Positions 9,616 through 17,763 of a stretch of 64,000 bases of DNA are shown here, one piece after another. A program made the translations under genes and the position numbers. The notes under the pieces were generated by a model that made no database searches, was not told the origin of the DNA, and was given only the letters and a program-made list of their open reading frames with translations. Positions within the stretch are counted from its first letter, which is position 1. Every line of letters starts with the position of its first letter. Source of the DNA: DATFVJ01 sp963851085 (GTDB taxonomy: Bacteria; Actinomycetota; Actinomycetes; Streptosporangiales; Streptosporangiaceae); assembly GCA_963851085.1 (NCBI GenBank), contig CAWKNX010000001.1, positions 248,001 through 312,000 on the forward strand, written 5' to 3'.

Positions 9616-10239
9616 TCAGCTGTCCAGCAGCCGCTGGGCGGCTGTTGGATCGTGGGCGGGCAGCACGACCAAGGCCCGGCTGCTGCTGTGCCAGTGCGAG
9701 AACCTTGCGCGAGCTTTCCGCGAGCCGCCGCCCGTTGCCCACACCGGGAAGCTGGCCGCGCTGAAGGATCTCGGCCCATAGGTGAGGTCCCCGGCCAGCA
9801 GCAGTGGCGGCCTGCTGGCGCGGCGGATCAGCAGTGACACGGAGCCTGCGGTGTGGCCGGGGGTGGGCAGCAGCACCAGCGAGCCGTCGCCCATCACATC
9901 CAGCGACTCGGTAAAGGGCGCCAGGGCGGGATCATCGGTGGGCTCCAGGCTGACCTGGTGCCATTTCAGTCCGGGCAGCAGAATGTGGCTGCGCAGGAAG
10001 CCGCGCAGCTCCGGGCCGGGCTTGGCCAGTTCGGCCCATTCGGCGGCCGAGACCAGCAGGTCGGAGCCGGTCAGCTCGGCCAGCCCGCCGATGTGGTCTT
10101 GGTGAAGGTGCGACAGGATCGCTGTGCTGATATCGGAGGGGGAATATCCGAGGGTGGCGAGCTGGGCGGTGAGGGTGTCCTGCTCGCCGATGTCGAATCT
10201 CTTTCCTTGCTGGTCGCCCGGTTTCCCCGGGTCTGACAC
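9616..10239 (-). CDS. MBL-fold metallo-hydrolase (AHL-lactonase-like), possibly 5-prime truncated
   Basis: A 207-residue metallo-beta-lactamase-fold protein. The metal motif HxHxDH is present as SHLHQDHIGG, the next ligand His is in LPTPGHTAGS, an Asp in LLAGDLTYG, and a final His in LPAHDPTAAQ. This matches quorum-quenching lactonases and related hydrolases, which open lactone or ester rings with a dinuclear zinc centre. The only start is a GTG at 10239. Typical relatives carry 50 or more residues before the first motif, so the N-terminus may be missing. It sits among truncated genes, which supports that view. Confidence 0.78.
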   Translation of the reverse strand: MSDPGKPGDQQGKRFDIGEQDTLTAQLATLGYSPSDISTAILSHLHQDHIGGLAELTGSDLLVSAAEWAELAKPGPELRGFLRSHILLPGLKWHQVSLEPTDDPALAPFTESLDVMGDGSLVLLPTPGHTAGSVSLLIRRASRPPLLLAGDLTYGPRSFSAASFPVWATGGGSRKARARFSHWHSSSRALVVLPAHDPTAAQRLLDS

Positions 10240-10302
10240 AACCAGGCTGCCGCCGTCTCACGGCTGAGTCAGTGACCTCAATCGCGCACGAGGCGACCAA
10301 AG

Positions 10303-10692
10303 TCACATGCCGGCGGTACCCCCCGATTCGGCGTACAACCGGGCCGCATCGAGGATCACGACCGAATCTGCTGCGGTGGCCACGATCCCGGCGACCCGGA
10401 AATCCCGCAGCACCCGGGCCACCACCTCGCGGACTGACCCGGCAGCGTCCGCCAGTTCTTGCTGTGACACGCGGGCCACCAGCCGACCGCGCGGGTGCTG
10501 CTGAGCCGAGGCAAGATCAAGCAGATGGGCGCCGACCCGCCGCCCCACCGAGCCGAACGCGTTGACCGCGGTCTGCTCCAGCGTGTCGTACAGCCTGCGG
10601 TTCAACTCCTCGGCGATCGCCGGGACCAGGGGCTCCGGCAGCCCGGCGCCGCCCGCCGGGACATAGGCAGTACCAGCCCCGGTCATCGGCAT
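10303..10692 (-). CDS. Crp/Fnr-type regulator, DNA-binding C-terminal part only
   Basis: A 129-residue frame matching the dimerisation helix and winged helix of Crp/Fnr regulators: AEELNRRLYDTLEQTAVN, VGRRVGAHLLDLA, and a recognition block SQQELADAAGSVREVVARVLRDF. The N-terminal cyclic-nucleotide/effector-binding beta-barrel is missing, since complete members are about 220-240 residues. It is probably a truncated gene. It lies immediately after the short stub opposite the TetR gene, as if a deletion fused the start of one gene to the tail of this one. Confidence 0.7.
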   Translation of the reverse strand: MPMTGAGTAYVPAGGAGLPEPLVPAIAEELNRRLYDTLEQTAVNAFGSVGRRVGAHLLDLASAQQHPRGRLVARVSQQELADAAGSVREVVARVLRDFRVAGIVATAADSVVILDAARLYAESGGTAGM

Positions 10693-10739
10693 GCGCCCGC
10701 CGCCGCCTGGGCCATCTTCGTTGAGCTCTCTGCGGTCAT
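10683..10739 (-). pseudogene. Stub of a gene formerly divergent from the TetR regulator
   Basis: An AGGAGG at 10749-10754 is followed by ATG codons at 10748 and 10739. The one at 10739 has the better spacing and gives an 18-residue frame (MTAESSTKMAQAAAGACR) that stops inside the Crp remnant. It lies just beside the palindromic operator, so it looks like the surviving start of the TetR-controlled target gene, whose body was deleted. Confidence 0.45.
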
Positions 10740-10781
10740 GGTGGTCATCCTCCTGACCTCGCCCAAGTTAACGCTTCTGTT

Positions 10782-10815
10782 AGTTGCGTTTGCAGTGTAC
10801 CTGACAAACGCAACT
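10782..10815. promoter_or_regulatory. Palindromic operator between the TetR gene and the divergent stub
   Basis: A perfect 11-bp inverted repeat, AGTTGCGTTTG at 10782-10792 and CAAACGCAACT at 10805-10815, is separated by 12 bp. A further inverted pair, TTAACGC upstream and GCGTTAA downstream, brackets it. It is centred about 40 bp before the GTG of the TetR gene. TetR proteins repress their own and divergent promoters through such dyads. Confidence 0.75.
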
Positions 10816-10838
10816 GGAATTTGCGTTAAGATGAGGTC

Positions 10839-11588
10839 GTGCCTGACCGCGAACAACGGGATGTGCCGCCGGGCCGCAAGCGGCCCGGCGGGCGCAGCGC
10901 GCGTGTCCGGAGCGCGGTTCTTGGGGCGACGCTGGCGGAGCTGTCCGCCGCCGGCTATTCCGCACTCAGCCTCGAGGGCATCGCCCGCCGGGCCGGCGTC
11001 CACAAGACGACGGTCTACCGGCGCTGGGGAAGCCGCGACAGGCTGCTGCTCGAGGCGATCCTGGAACGCTCCAGCGAACGGGTGCCGATCCCCGACACCG
11101 GGTCGCTCCGGGGCGACCTCCTCGCCGTAGCCACCGCTGTCATAGCCATGATCACCACACCTGAGATCACAGCCGCCATTCGCGCGTTCGTCTCCGAGGC
11201 CCCCCGCGAGCCAGCGCTCGCGGTGAGCGGGCACGAATTCTGGGAAGCCCGCTTCAGCCTCACCCGCGAGGTCATCGAGCGCGCCGTCCAGCGGCGCGAG
11301 CTGCCAAAGAACGCCAACCCGGACCTTGCCATCGAAGCCCTGATCGGCCCCATCTACCTTCGCCTGCTGGTTACCCGGGAACCCCTCGATGCCGAGTACG
11401 CCGGGCAACTCGTCGACCATGTCATCGCGGGCATGCTGGGCGCGCCAGCCACCGGATCGCAGGAACCCCGCCAGCCGGCGGCTCCATCTCCTCCCGCACG
11501 GCAGAAGCAACACCAGCCGGAAGCCCCGGCCTCCAGCACCAGCGGATCGAACGAAAACGGAGCTGCCAGCCCCGCGCACCTGGCCTGA
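10839..11588 (+). CDS. TetR/AcrR-family transcriptional regulator
   Basis: A 249-residue regulator starting with GTG at 10839. The N-terminal helix-turn-helix is clear: ILGATLAEL-type helix (AVLGATLAELSAAGYSALS), then EGIARRAGVHKTTVYRRWGSRDRLL, and the C-terminal part has the TetR_C-type EREFW-like region (GHEFWEARFSLTREVIERAV). The last 45 residues are Pro/Gln/Ser-rich and look like a low-complexity extension. It should repress itself through the palindrome at 10782-10815. The divergent target gene is now only a stub. The ligand is unknown. Confidence 0.88.
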   Translation: MPDREQRDVPPGRKRPGGRSARVRSAVLGATLAELSAAGYSALSLEGIARRAGVHKTTVYRRWGSRDRLLLEAILERSSERVPIPDTGSLRGDLLAVATAVIAMITTPEITAAIRAFVSEAPREPALAVSGHEFWEARFSLTREVIERAVQRRELPKNANPDLAIEALIGPIYLRLLVTREPLDAEYAGQLVDHVIAGMLGAPATGSQEPRQPAAPSPPARQKQHQPEAPASSTSGSNENGAASPAHLA

Positions 11589-11974
11589 GGCAAGCGCGAA
11601 AGTAAACAGGCGGAGGCGACGCCCACACCTCCAGTCAAGGTCATATGCGCGGGCTCGCTGGCGCTGCGCCAGAATTCCAGGTTCTGGGCGGCGCGGCTGC
11701 CCACCAGCGAGCAGCCACTTGCCGCCCAGATCGGCGGCTCGGCGTGCGTTCTCCCTGACCTTCTCCATCACTCAGCGTGATGCCCGCCCTTCGACGCAGC
11801 CCGATGCCGACCGTCGACTCGGTGCGGCGTAACGGGCCTGCAGGTCGCCGCTGGGCGAGGTGCCCGTCGATGCGGCGAACGGGGCGGCCCGGCCGCTGGC
11901 TAGATTTCCGCTTGCCCCCTCGCGCGCGCCCAATGCGGCAGAAGAGGGCGGTGAGAGCGGTCTGGGGGCCCGTG
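11589..11974. other. Intergenic, no supported gene
   Basis: About 385 bases between the TetR gene and the convergent ICMT-like gene. I see no recognisable protein, RNA or clear terminator. Confidence 0.4.
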
Positions 11975-12565
11975 TCACCAGATGAATGGGATGAGTCTTT
12001 TCGTCCGCTGTGAATAGCCGGTGTAGGCGGCGCCGAGGTCTTTGGTCAGCATTTCTTCCTCTGCGGCGATGCGGCGGCGGTAGGCGGCGCTCATCAGCGT
12101 CACCACGCCGAGAGCTGCAGGTGCGCTGCCGGACGCCACCCCGAACCCGGTCCAGACCATGATCGAGCCGAGATACCCCGGGTGACGGATCAACCGGTAC
12201 GGCCCCCGGTCGACCACGACCTGATCGCCGGTTGTGCGCAACGTCCTGGAGTAGCTGCCGCCCAGAGTCCGCATGGACCACGCCCGAAGGGCCAGCCCTG
12301 CGGCCATCGCACCTACGCCCACCGGCCCCGACACCGGTGGCAATCGCCCAGCGGGCAAGCGCCGCACCACCGCCGACAGCACTGCGGCCAGCCCGTAGGA
12401 GGCGGCGATGAGCCTGGTGGTTCCCTGGTCAGCATCCGTCGCGGCCAGTCCGGACGCCTCACCCGCCTCGCGCGCGACCCCCTCTAGCGCGAAGAACGCC
12501 GCCACCCCCACATAGGAGACCATGAGCCACCCGGCACAGGATGAACCAGACCGTTGCTTTCGCAC
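11975..12565 (-). CDS. Isoprenylcysteine carboxyl methyltransferase-family membrane protein
   Basis: A 196-residue integral membrane protein with about four hydrophobic segments and the ICMT/PEMT C-terminal signature: a GPYRLIRHPGYLGSI block (His-Pro SAM-binding region), and later AEEEMLTKDLGAAYTGYSQR, which carries the conserved Glu-Glu and tyrosine-rich tail. Bacterial members methylate lipids or small hydrophobic acceptors with SAM. There is no partner gene nearby. A second, unrelated member of the family occurs at 28549. Family call is firm; substrate is unknown. Confidence 0.85.
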   Translation of the reverse strand: MRKQRSGSSCAGWLMVSYVGVAAFFALEGVAREAGEASGLAATDADQGTTRLIAASYGLAAVLSAVVRRLPAGRLPPVSGPVGVGAMAAGLALRAWSMRTLGGSYSRTLRTTGDQVVVDRGPYRLIRHPGYLGSIMVWTGFGVASGSAPAALGVVTLMSAAYRRRIAAEEEMLTKDLGAAYTGYSQRTKRLIPFIW

Positions 12566-12774
12566 GTGCCCCTCTCCCCACCGCCAGGCATCGCAACCAG
12601 GCCAAACGTCAGCAGGCTACCCAGCTACGCCATCAGCGCCCAGACTGTCCGGTGCAACAGGCAACGCCGCCGTTTCCACCGAGTGCGGTGACCGGCCAGC
12701 GAGCCACCGTGATCGCGGCAGAGGCAGGCTTGGTTCGCGTGATGCAGTCCGGCGTGCCCGCGCATACTGGTGGC

Positions 12775-12945
12775 ATGCCTGTCCGGCTCCATCACATCGT
12801 CGTCGATGCTCACGACCTGCCCGGGCTGGCCCGGTTCTGGGCGCAGGCGCTCGGCTGGAAGGTCTGTCCGAGCGCGAGCGTGAGATCGTCATCGGGACTG
12901 AGCGCTGCGCTGTCACTGACAGTGGCGGAGCCGGCGGACGTCCAG
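12775..12945 (+). pseudogene. Frameshifted VOC (glyoxalase-like) protein fragment
   Basis: The ATG at 12775 opens MPVRLHHIVVDAHDLPGLAR, FWAQALGWKV, the standard first repeat of a VOC-family protein. After about 35 codons the similarity moves to another frame (LSEREREIVIG) and then ends, and the second repeat is missing. It is a broken gene. Confidence 0.6.
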
Positions 12946-13095
12946 CGTCACTGTGTCGTCAAGAGCTTTCGCACGGCGTTCTGCCTCTCCACAGGGGTAG
13001 TGTCGCATCAGACCGAGATGCAGTGACCTCCGCGCGGCAGGAGAGTGAGCCGCGAACGGAGCGAGCGGGTCGGGAATGCCCCAGGTTACTGGCAT

Positions 13096-13503
13096 CTATG
13101 ATGGCGGCTCGGCGAACAATTCGAGTTGAATGTTGTCCGGGTCGCGGAAGACGAGCACGGCAGCGCCCGGTATGGAGTTCGCCGCCGTGATCGAGGAATG
13201 GACCACTGCGGCGTCCGCCAGCCGCGCCGCCCAGGCGTCGAGTTCCTCGCGGTCCGCGACAGTGAACGCCAGGTGATCCAGGCCGGCGCGCGTCTCGTCG
13301 AACACGTCCTGGCTGCCGTGCCGATGCTGCGTGAGCCCCAAGCGAGCTTGCAGGCCGTCATGTCGGAGAAACACCTTGCGGCGTGCCCCGTCGGGCGCCT
13401 CGAACTCGCCCACGCGCCGGAAGCCGAGCACTTCCTCATACCAGGCCGCGCTCGCGTCAACGTCACGAACCGTCAGTCCAAAGTGGTGGACGCCTCTGAT
13501 CAT
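13096..13503 (-). CDS. VOC-family (glyoxalase/bleomycin-resistance-like) protein
   Basis: A 135-residue protein starting at the ATG at 13503 (MIRGVHHFGLTVRDV). It has two beta-alpha-beta-beta-beta repeats: the first with HHFGLTVRDVDASAAWYEEVLGF, the second with LDHLAFTVADREELDAWAARL, and the C-terminal FRDPDNIQLELFAE with the last metal-ligand Glu. VOC proteins use a divalent metal for isomerisation, dioxygenation or drug binding. The substrate is not predictable. The longer frame upstream is not similar to the family. Confidence 0.85.
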   Translation of the reverse strand: MIRGVHHFGLTVRDVDASAAWYEEVLGFRRVGEFEAPDGARRKVFLRHDGLQARLGLTQHRHGSQDVFDETRAGLDHLAFTVADREELDAWAARLADAAVVHSSITAANSIPGAAVLVFRDPDNIQLELFAEPPS

Positions 13504-13825
13504 GCCCTGTTCACCATGTCCTTGCCCAGGGCAACCAGTCGCATACGGGTCTTGCGGCTGCACCAGGCACCTAGACCCCACGGGCCCTCTTACCGCTCGA
13601 TCATCTCATCCAGATGCCGCACGACACCTCCGGCGCGCGCCACCGGGCGTACCATATGCGACTTGCGGCATGTGCGTGCGTTCGGGCTGTGCTCAATTTG
13701 CACGAGATGCCCCGGCCTTGTGGTGCCGGCGCGCTCGCGGGTGCCGCAAGTCAGATTGCCTGAGCGGCGGATCTGGCGTGGCCGGTCGCGCGCTATGGCC
13801 TCGCGCGGCCTGGCATTCTGGAGGC
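13504..13825. other. Intergenic, no supported gene
   Basis: About 320 bases between the divergent VOC and globin genes. It must contain both promoters, but I could not identify convincing -35/-10 pairs. Confidence 0.35.
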
Positions 13826-14275
13826 ATGCAGAGCGTGTATGAGGCCGCGGGCGGCCGTGCGGGCCTGCTCCGCCTGGCCGAGGCGTGGCACTCCCGGGTG
13901 ATGGCCGACGAGGTCGTCAGCCACGCGTTCAGCCACGGATTCCATCCGCAGCACAACGAGCGGCTTGCCGCCTACTGGGCCGAGGCCCTCGGCGGCCCCA
14001 CCACCTACTCCGGCACCTACGGAGACGAGACCTCGGTCGTGCGGATCCACAGCGGCAACGGCCCGCACGAGGAGATGGACCGCCGCGCGATCGCTTGTTT
14101 CGACCAGGCGATGCACGACGTCGGCCTGGAAGCGGCCGGGCCACAGCGGCAGGTGCTGCACGACTACTTCGCCTGGGCCACCACGACGGCCATGTCGCAC
14201 TACCACGAGTCTGCTGACGACGTGCCCGAGGGTATGAGCATCCCGCGATGGTCATGGGACGGACTGCAGCACTGA
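13826..14275 (+). CDS. Truncated-hemoglobin-like (group II) globin
   Basis: A 149-residue protein beginning MQSVYEAAGGRAGLLRLAE, the start of truncated hemoglobins, with VMADEVVSHAFSHGF, then NERLAAYWAEALGGPTTYSG, the Gly-Gly-Pro turn typical of this family, and a proximal-His candidate in SGNGPHEEMDRRAI. Group II truncated globins bind O2 or NO through haem. A GGAGG lies very close to the ATG at 13826, giving short spacing. The His context is less canonical than usual, so haem binding is likely but not certain. The C-terminus overlaps the tail of the convergent DUF3995 frame. Confidence 0.8.
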   Translation: MQSVYEAAGGRAGLLRLAEAWHSRVMADEVVSHAFSHGFHPQHNERLAAYWAEALGGPTTYSGTYGDETSVVRIHSGNGPHEEMDRRAIACFDQAMHDVGLEAAGPQRQVLHDYFAWATTTAMSHYHESADDVPEGMSIPRWSWDGLQH

Positions 14276-14860
14276 ACCCAGCACACTCCGCACGCCGCCC
14301 CCGGCATCACTTCCCCCAGGGAAGCAGAGCCGCCAATCCCGCCGGGCACAAGGAGACTTGCCGCACCATCCCCGACGTACCTCATCGCGGCGGCAGGCGT
14401 TGCGGCGCCCGGCCCAGGTGCCTGGCCCAGGCCCGGGTGTCTTCGCCTCCCTGCCGACAGGGCTGACAGGGGCGGCAGGGGCCAGGCGCAACGGGGAGCA
14501 CACCCGGCGGTCGAGGCGCTTGAACCGGGCCGACGTTGATGACGTCGAGACCAGCTGGGTGCGGCCGGCCAGGCCCAGGGCGCCCCGTCCCGCAAGGCCT
14601 GCCGCCACCGTCGCGGTACGGAGTCGGTGCGCACGCGGCCATCGGGCCGGCCAGCCAGCGGCCAGCGCACCCGCGGCCGCCAGCGCGCCGTGACGGCGAA
14701 GCAGGCGCCCGGGGTCGGCCTCCGCGGATCCGATCACCGTGTCCGCGAGCGCGCGCCGGTCCGGCAACGGCCACGCGGAGCCGACGCCCCAGGTCGCATG
14801 CATCCCGGCAAGCGCGAACAACGACGCTGGCGGTCGCTGCCCGGCCTGGCGTATCAGCAC
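14252..14860 (-). CDS. DUF3995-family small membrane protein
   Basis: The N-terminal two thirds match actinobacterial DUF3995 proteins: GMHATWGVGSAWPLPDRRALAD, then hydrophobic helices (ALAAAGALAAGWP; TVAAGLAGRGALGL) and STSARFKRLDRRVCSPL. Relatives end soon after the last helix. Here the frame runs on for about 60 Pro/Gly/Arg-rich residues, which suggests a lost stop or a frameshift near the end. The start is a GTG at 14860 and the extreme N-terminus may also be altered. Function of the family is unknown. It overlaps the globin gene's 3-prime end on the other strand. Confidence 0.62.
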   Translation of the reverse strand: MLIRQAGQRPPASLFALAGMHATWGVGSAWPLPDRRALADTVIGSAEADPGRLLRRHGALAAAGALAAGWPARWPRAHRLRTATVAAGLAGRGALGLAGRTQLVSTSSTSARFKRLDRRVCSPLRLAPAAPVSPVGREAKTPGPGPGTWAGRRNACRRDEVRRGWCGKSPCARRDWRLCFPGGSDAGGGVRSVLGSVLQSVP

Positions 14861-15396
14861 ACCGCGAACGTACCCCTGCTGGCCCGCGTGGTCATCCCGG
14901 AAGGCGAGGATGCCCAGGTCCGCGCCGGGACGGACGCCGTGTCAGCGGGGCTCGTTGTTGTGTACGCCAGATCTCGCGCAGCAGGCGGAACGCTCGTGAG
15001 CGGCGAGCCGCAGTTACGGCCTTGTCCGTTCGCGATTGGCAGGAGGAAGGGTCCGGCGGAGTTGACCGGCAACGGTCAACTCCGCTAAGGCTAATCCCGG
15101 CCTCCCGCCAGGAGCGATCCCGGATCGGCCGCGCTATCGCCTGGCCGTGATGTCGGAAGCCGTCCTCGGGATCGGCCGGATAGCCGTGATCATCTACACA
15201 GCACCAAGGCAACGGACGAGGAATCAGCTCGTCGCTCACCCCAAGCAAGTCTCGCAGCGAAGGCCACACCGCGCCTGGCGCATCCCCCAGGGGCGATCAG
15301 AGCTCGAGGCACGACACAGCGCCCATTGCTTCGGCGAACGTAGCGCAGTCAGGCTAGGCCAGCGGCTACTCCGCGTGGCGGAGCACGTGCCCCACC
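14861..15396. other. Intergenic stretch with one doubtful minus-strand frame
   Basis: About 535 bases. A minus-strand frame (14892-15269) starts MWPSLRDLLGVSDELIP and contains DDHGYPADPEDGFRHH, which looks protein-like, but I recognise no family and the remainder is Arg/Ser-rich noise. It also contains a strong hairpin (15056-15085). I make no gene call here. Confidence 0.35.
15056..15085. repeat. Perfect 12-bp inverted repeat (hairpin or operator)
   Basis: GCGGAGTTGACC at 15056-15067 is followed by a 6-base loop and its exact complement at 15074-15085. There is no following T-run, so it is not a classical intrinsic terminator, though actinobacterial terminators often lack one. An operator is the alternative. 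Confidence 0.6.
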
Positions 15397-15544
15397 CGTG
15401 GAATGACCCGCTTGCCGATCCTGGTAAAACGTGGGCATTGAGAGCAGTTGGCCGGGCTGTATGTGCAGGCAGCGCACCCAGTGCTCCGGGGCGGCCTTCT
15501 TTTAGCCCGCGAGTTCAGGGTTCGATCCCCTGGCGCCCCACCAG
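15397..15544 (+). repeat. 148-bp att-like repeat, copy A, ending in the 3-prime half of a tRNA-Lys-like gene
   Basis: The sequence from CGTGGAATGAC to CCCCACCAG closely matches the minus strand of 61519-61666 over its whole length, including a CGTGGGCATTGAGAGC block. Its last 45 bases (15499-15543) read as a tRNA from the anticodon loop to CCA: CTTTTAG loop, CCCGC, T arm CAGGG-TTCGATC-CCCTG, acceptor GCGCCCC, ACCA. No D arm or 5-prime anticodon strand precedes it, so this is not a complete tRNA. Such 3-prime halves are typical attachment sites left by integrases. A decayed integrase follows directly. Confidence 0.75.
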
Positions 15545-15609
15545 GTGAAACGTTGTTCCTGACGGGCCCGTTCGTGGAAGGGTTGGCCGTTCGGGTCAGT
15601 CTCGGCCTC

Positions 15610-15990
15610 ATGGCCGCCGTGGCGGAGGGTCACGCAGAGCGACTTCCGAGCGGCTCCTGGCGGGCCGCCGTGTACGCCGGGGCCGACCCGCTGACCGGCG
15701 TGGGATTCTACCGGTACGCGGTCGAGGAAGAACTCCTGGAACACTCGCCAGCGGTGCGCGTCCGCCGCCCCGGCTTGATTACGAGTCCCACGCCACTGGC
15801 CTCCACCGCAACGAAGTGGGTGCACTCCTGGCCGCCGCCGGGCCCGGACCTCCTGCCCAGCACGCCCTGATCTCCCTGCTGGCCCTGGGCGGGCTACGGG
15901 TCTCCGAAGCCACCGGCGCCGACATCGAGGCTCTGGGCGTCGATCGCGGGCCGGCGAGGCCGCGGACGGCCGTGCTGGTCCGTCGGGGCT
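15610..15990 (+). pseudogene. Decayed tyrosine integrase next to att-like copy A
   Basis: It starts at an ATG (15610) with AERLPSGSWRAAVYAGADPLTG, the arm-binding N-terminus of actinobacterial integrases. It then jumps to the end of the core-binding domain (FYRYAVEEELLEHSPAVRVRRP), shifts frame into LDYESHATGLHRNEVGALLA and continues with the catalytic-domain start HALISLLALGGLRVSEATGA. The internal deletion, frameshift and missing catalytic C-terminus make it inactive. Its position 66 bp past the tRNA-like CCA fits an element end. Confidence 0.78.
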
Positions 15991-16752
15991 TTACCCGGCC
16001 GGGACGGTGTCCCGCAAGAAGGCGGTCAAGAGCGCGGACGATTCCCCCGGCCGTTCGAGTGTCGGCAGGTGCCCGGCCCAGGGCAGCTCGACCGGCCGCG
16101 CGCTGGGCAGCACGGCGGCCAGCCGGGCGGCGATCTGCCGGAAGTCCGGCAGGTCCTTGGCCCCGGAGACGACGAGGCCCGGGGCGGTGATCGCGGACAG
16201 CTCGACGGCGACCTCGATGGGCTCGTCCTCCTCGGGCGCTGCCAGCTGCACGTCGAAGGCGTGACGCTGCATCAGCCGCACCTGCTCCCGGGCCGGCTCG
16301 CTGGCGTCGGGGCCGAGCCAGGTCGCCACGTTGAGCTCGACCGCCCCGGCGATGTCGCCGGCGTCAATCAGCTCCCCCTCACGCTGCCAGAAACTCCGCA
16401 GCACATCAGTGGGCTCGTGTCCGGGCATCCCGGCGCACACCAGGGCCAGGGCCGCCACCCGCTGCGGCCACCGGGCGGCGATCTCGAGGGCGACCTTCCC
16501 GCCATAGGAGGCGCCAACAACCGCGACCCGCCCGATGCCGAGCTCGCCGAGCAGGCCCATGACATCATCGGCATCGTTATGCGGCCCCTGCGGCACGGGC
16601 GTCTGGCCGAAGCCGCCGAAATCGCAGCGCACCGCGCGGTAGCCGGCGCCGGTGAAGACCGGCCACTGCGGGTCCCACATCCGGCGGTCGCAAACCGTGG
16701 AATGCAACAGGACCAGCGCCGGCCCCGTCCCCGCTGAATCATAAGAAAGCAT
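15991..16752 (-). CDS. Alpha/beta-fold hydrolase
   Basis: A 253-residue alpha/beta hydrolase starting at the ATG at 16752 (MLSYDSAGTGPALVLLHST); the longer upstream frame is antisense to the nitrile hydratase beta gene. The nucleophile elbow is GASYGG, the oxyanion region is LLHSTVCDRRMWDPQW, the acid is the Asp of VSGAKDLPD, and the His lies in WAGHLPTLERP. It belongs to the 3-oxoadipate-lactonase/haloperoxidase-like branch that hydrolyses esters and lactones. It runs toward the integrase remnant and away from the nitrile hydratase operon. Substrate is unknown. Confidence 0.88.
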   Translation of the reverse strand: MLSYDSAGTGPALVLLHSTVCDRRMWDPQWPVFTGAGYRAVRCDFGGFGQTPVPQGPHNDADDVMGLLGELGIGRVAVVGASYGGKVALEIAARWPQRVAALALVCAGMPGHEPTDVLRSFWQREGELIDAGDIAGAVELNVATWLGPDASEPAREQVRLMQRHAFDVQLAAPEEDEPIEVAVELSAITAPGLVVSGAKDLPDFRQIAARLAAVLPSARPVELPWAGHLPTLERPGESSALLTAFLRDTVPAG

Positions 16753-17136
16753 TGCCCGCCAAAATAGACCTTGGCCCGGGGCGGCGCACCCGGTTATCGC
16801 GGCCCGGGCCGCGATCGCCGTCACTTGGCCGTCAGGACACCGGTGACCGGCCCGCTGCCGGAACAACGCGCGCACCGGCCTCGCCGGTCCAACCCGCCAT
16901 GCGGCCAGCAGCAGCCCACGCGGATACCGCCCGGGGAATCGCCCCTTCGTCACCGAACGTGACGAGGAACCAATGGCGAGGAACCAATATGGTGACGCGC
17001 GCGCGAAGACCGCCGTTCTGCGTGGATCAGTCGGTCGCGTGACAAGCTTCGACGAAGACGCAGATGGAAACATTCGGTGCCGCTGCGAGGCCGTGCTCAG
17101 GGGGTTGTGGCAGCTCGGACGGGTAGAGTCGTGCTG
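16753..17136. other. Intergenic, divergent promoter region
   Basis: About 385 bases between the hydrolase and the rightward nitrile hydratase operon. It must hold the promoters of both. No convincing promoter motif or operator was found, only a short direct repeat of GAGGAACCAAT near 16970. Confidence 0.35.
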
Positions 17137-17763
17137 GTGGACGGCATCCATGATCTGGGTGGTATGCAGGGCTTCGGGGCGGTTGTTCATTCGCCGGCGG
17201 AGCCGGTCTTTCAGCATCGGTGGCAGGCGGTGGCCCGGGCGCTCCTGGTGGTCGTCGCGGGCGCGGTGGAGGTTAGCGGGGGTGAGTTCCGGCATTCGAT
17301 CGAGCGGATGGAGCCGGGCCACTATTTGACGTCGGGCTATTACGAGCACTGGCTCACGGCGGCGGCCACGTTGGCTGTGGAGCATGGGCTGGTGACCCGC
17401 ACCGAGCTTGAGGCGCGGGCCGGCGGACGGTTCCCGCTGAGCGGCCTGGTGCTCGCGCCGCCGGTCGTTGACGCCGGTCCCGACGTCGGCGAGCCGCGTT
17501 TTGGGATCGGTGACCGGGTCCGGGTGCGCGAGTGGCATCCGCCCGGCCACACCCGCTGCCCGGGATATGTGCGGGGCAAGGCCGGGGCGGTGGTGCGGGT
17601 GGATGGCACCCATTCGGTGCCTGATGTCGAGGCTCATGGCACTGCCCGCCGCTGCGAGCCGACATATTCGGTTCGGTTCGATGCCGCCGACCTGTGGCGG
17701 GACGGCCAGCGCGGCGTGTGGGTGCATGTGGACCTGTGGGACAGTTACCTGGAGCGGCCATGA
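17137..17763 (+). CDS. nthB: Nitrile hydratase, beta subunit
   Basis: A 208-residue beta subunit. The start is the GTG at 17137 because the family begins (M/V)DGIHDLGGMQGFG, exactly as here. The N-terminal half is helical (HSIERMEPGHYLTSGYYEHWLTA) and the C-terminal SH3-like barrel contains GDRVRVREWHPPGHTRCPGY, RGKAG and a C-terminal VHVDLWDSYLE. The beta subunit pairs with alpha to hydrate nitriles to amides in the cytosol. The beta-before-alpha order is the one seen in cobalt-type operons. It overlaps the alpha gene by 4 bp (ATGA), so the two are translationally coupled. Confidence 0.93.
   Translation: MDGIHDLGGMQGFGAVVHSPAEPVFQHRWQAVARALLVVVAGAVEVSGGEFRHSIERMEPGHYLTSGYYEHWLTAAATLAVEHGLVTRTELEARAGGRFPLSGLVLAPPVVDAGPDVGEPRFGIGDRVRVREWHPPGHTRCPGYVRGKAGAVVRVDGTHSVPDVEAHGTARRCEPTYSVRFDAADLWRDGQRGVWVHVDLWDSYLERP

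Noticed and set aside
14892..15269. Minus-strand gene starting MWPSLRDLLG
   Set aside because: Part of the frame looks protein-like but half is Arg/Ser-rich noise and it contains a perfect hairpin; no family recognised.
15499..15543. Complete tRNA gene
   Set aside because: Only the anticodon loop, T arm and acceptor 3-prime strand are present; D arm and proper 5-prime strands are missing, so I call it an att-like tRNA half.
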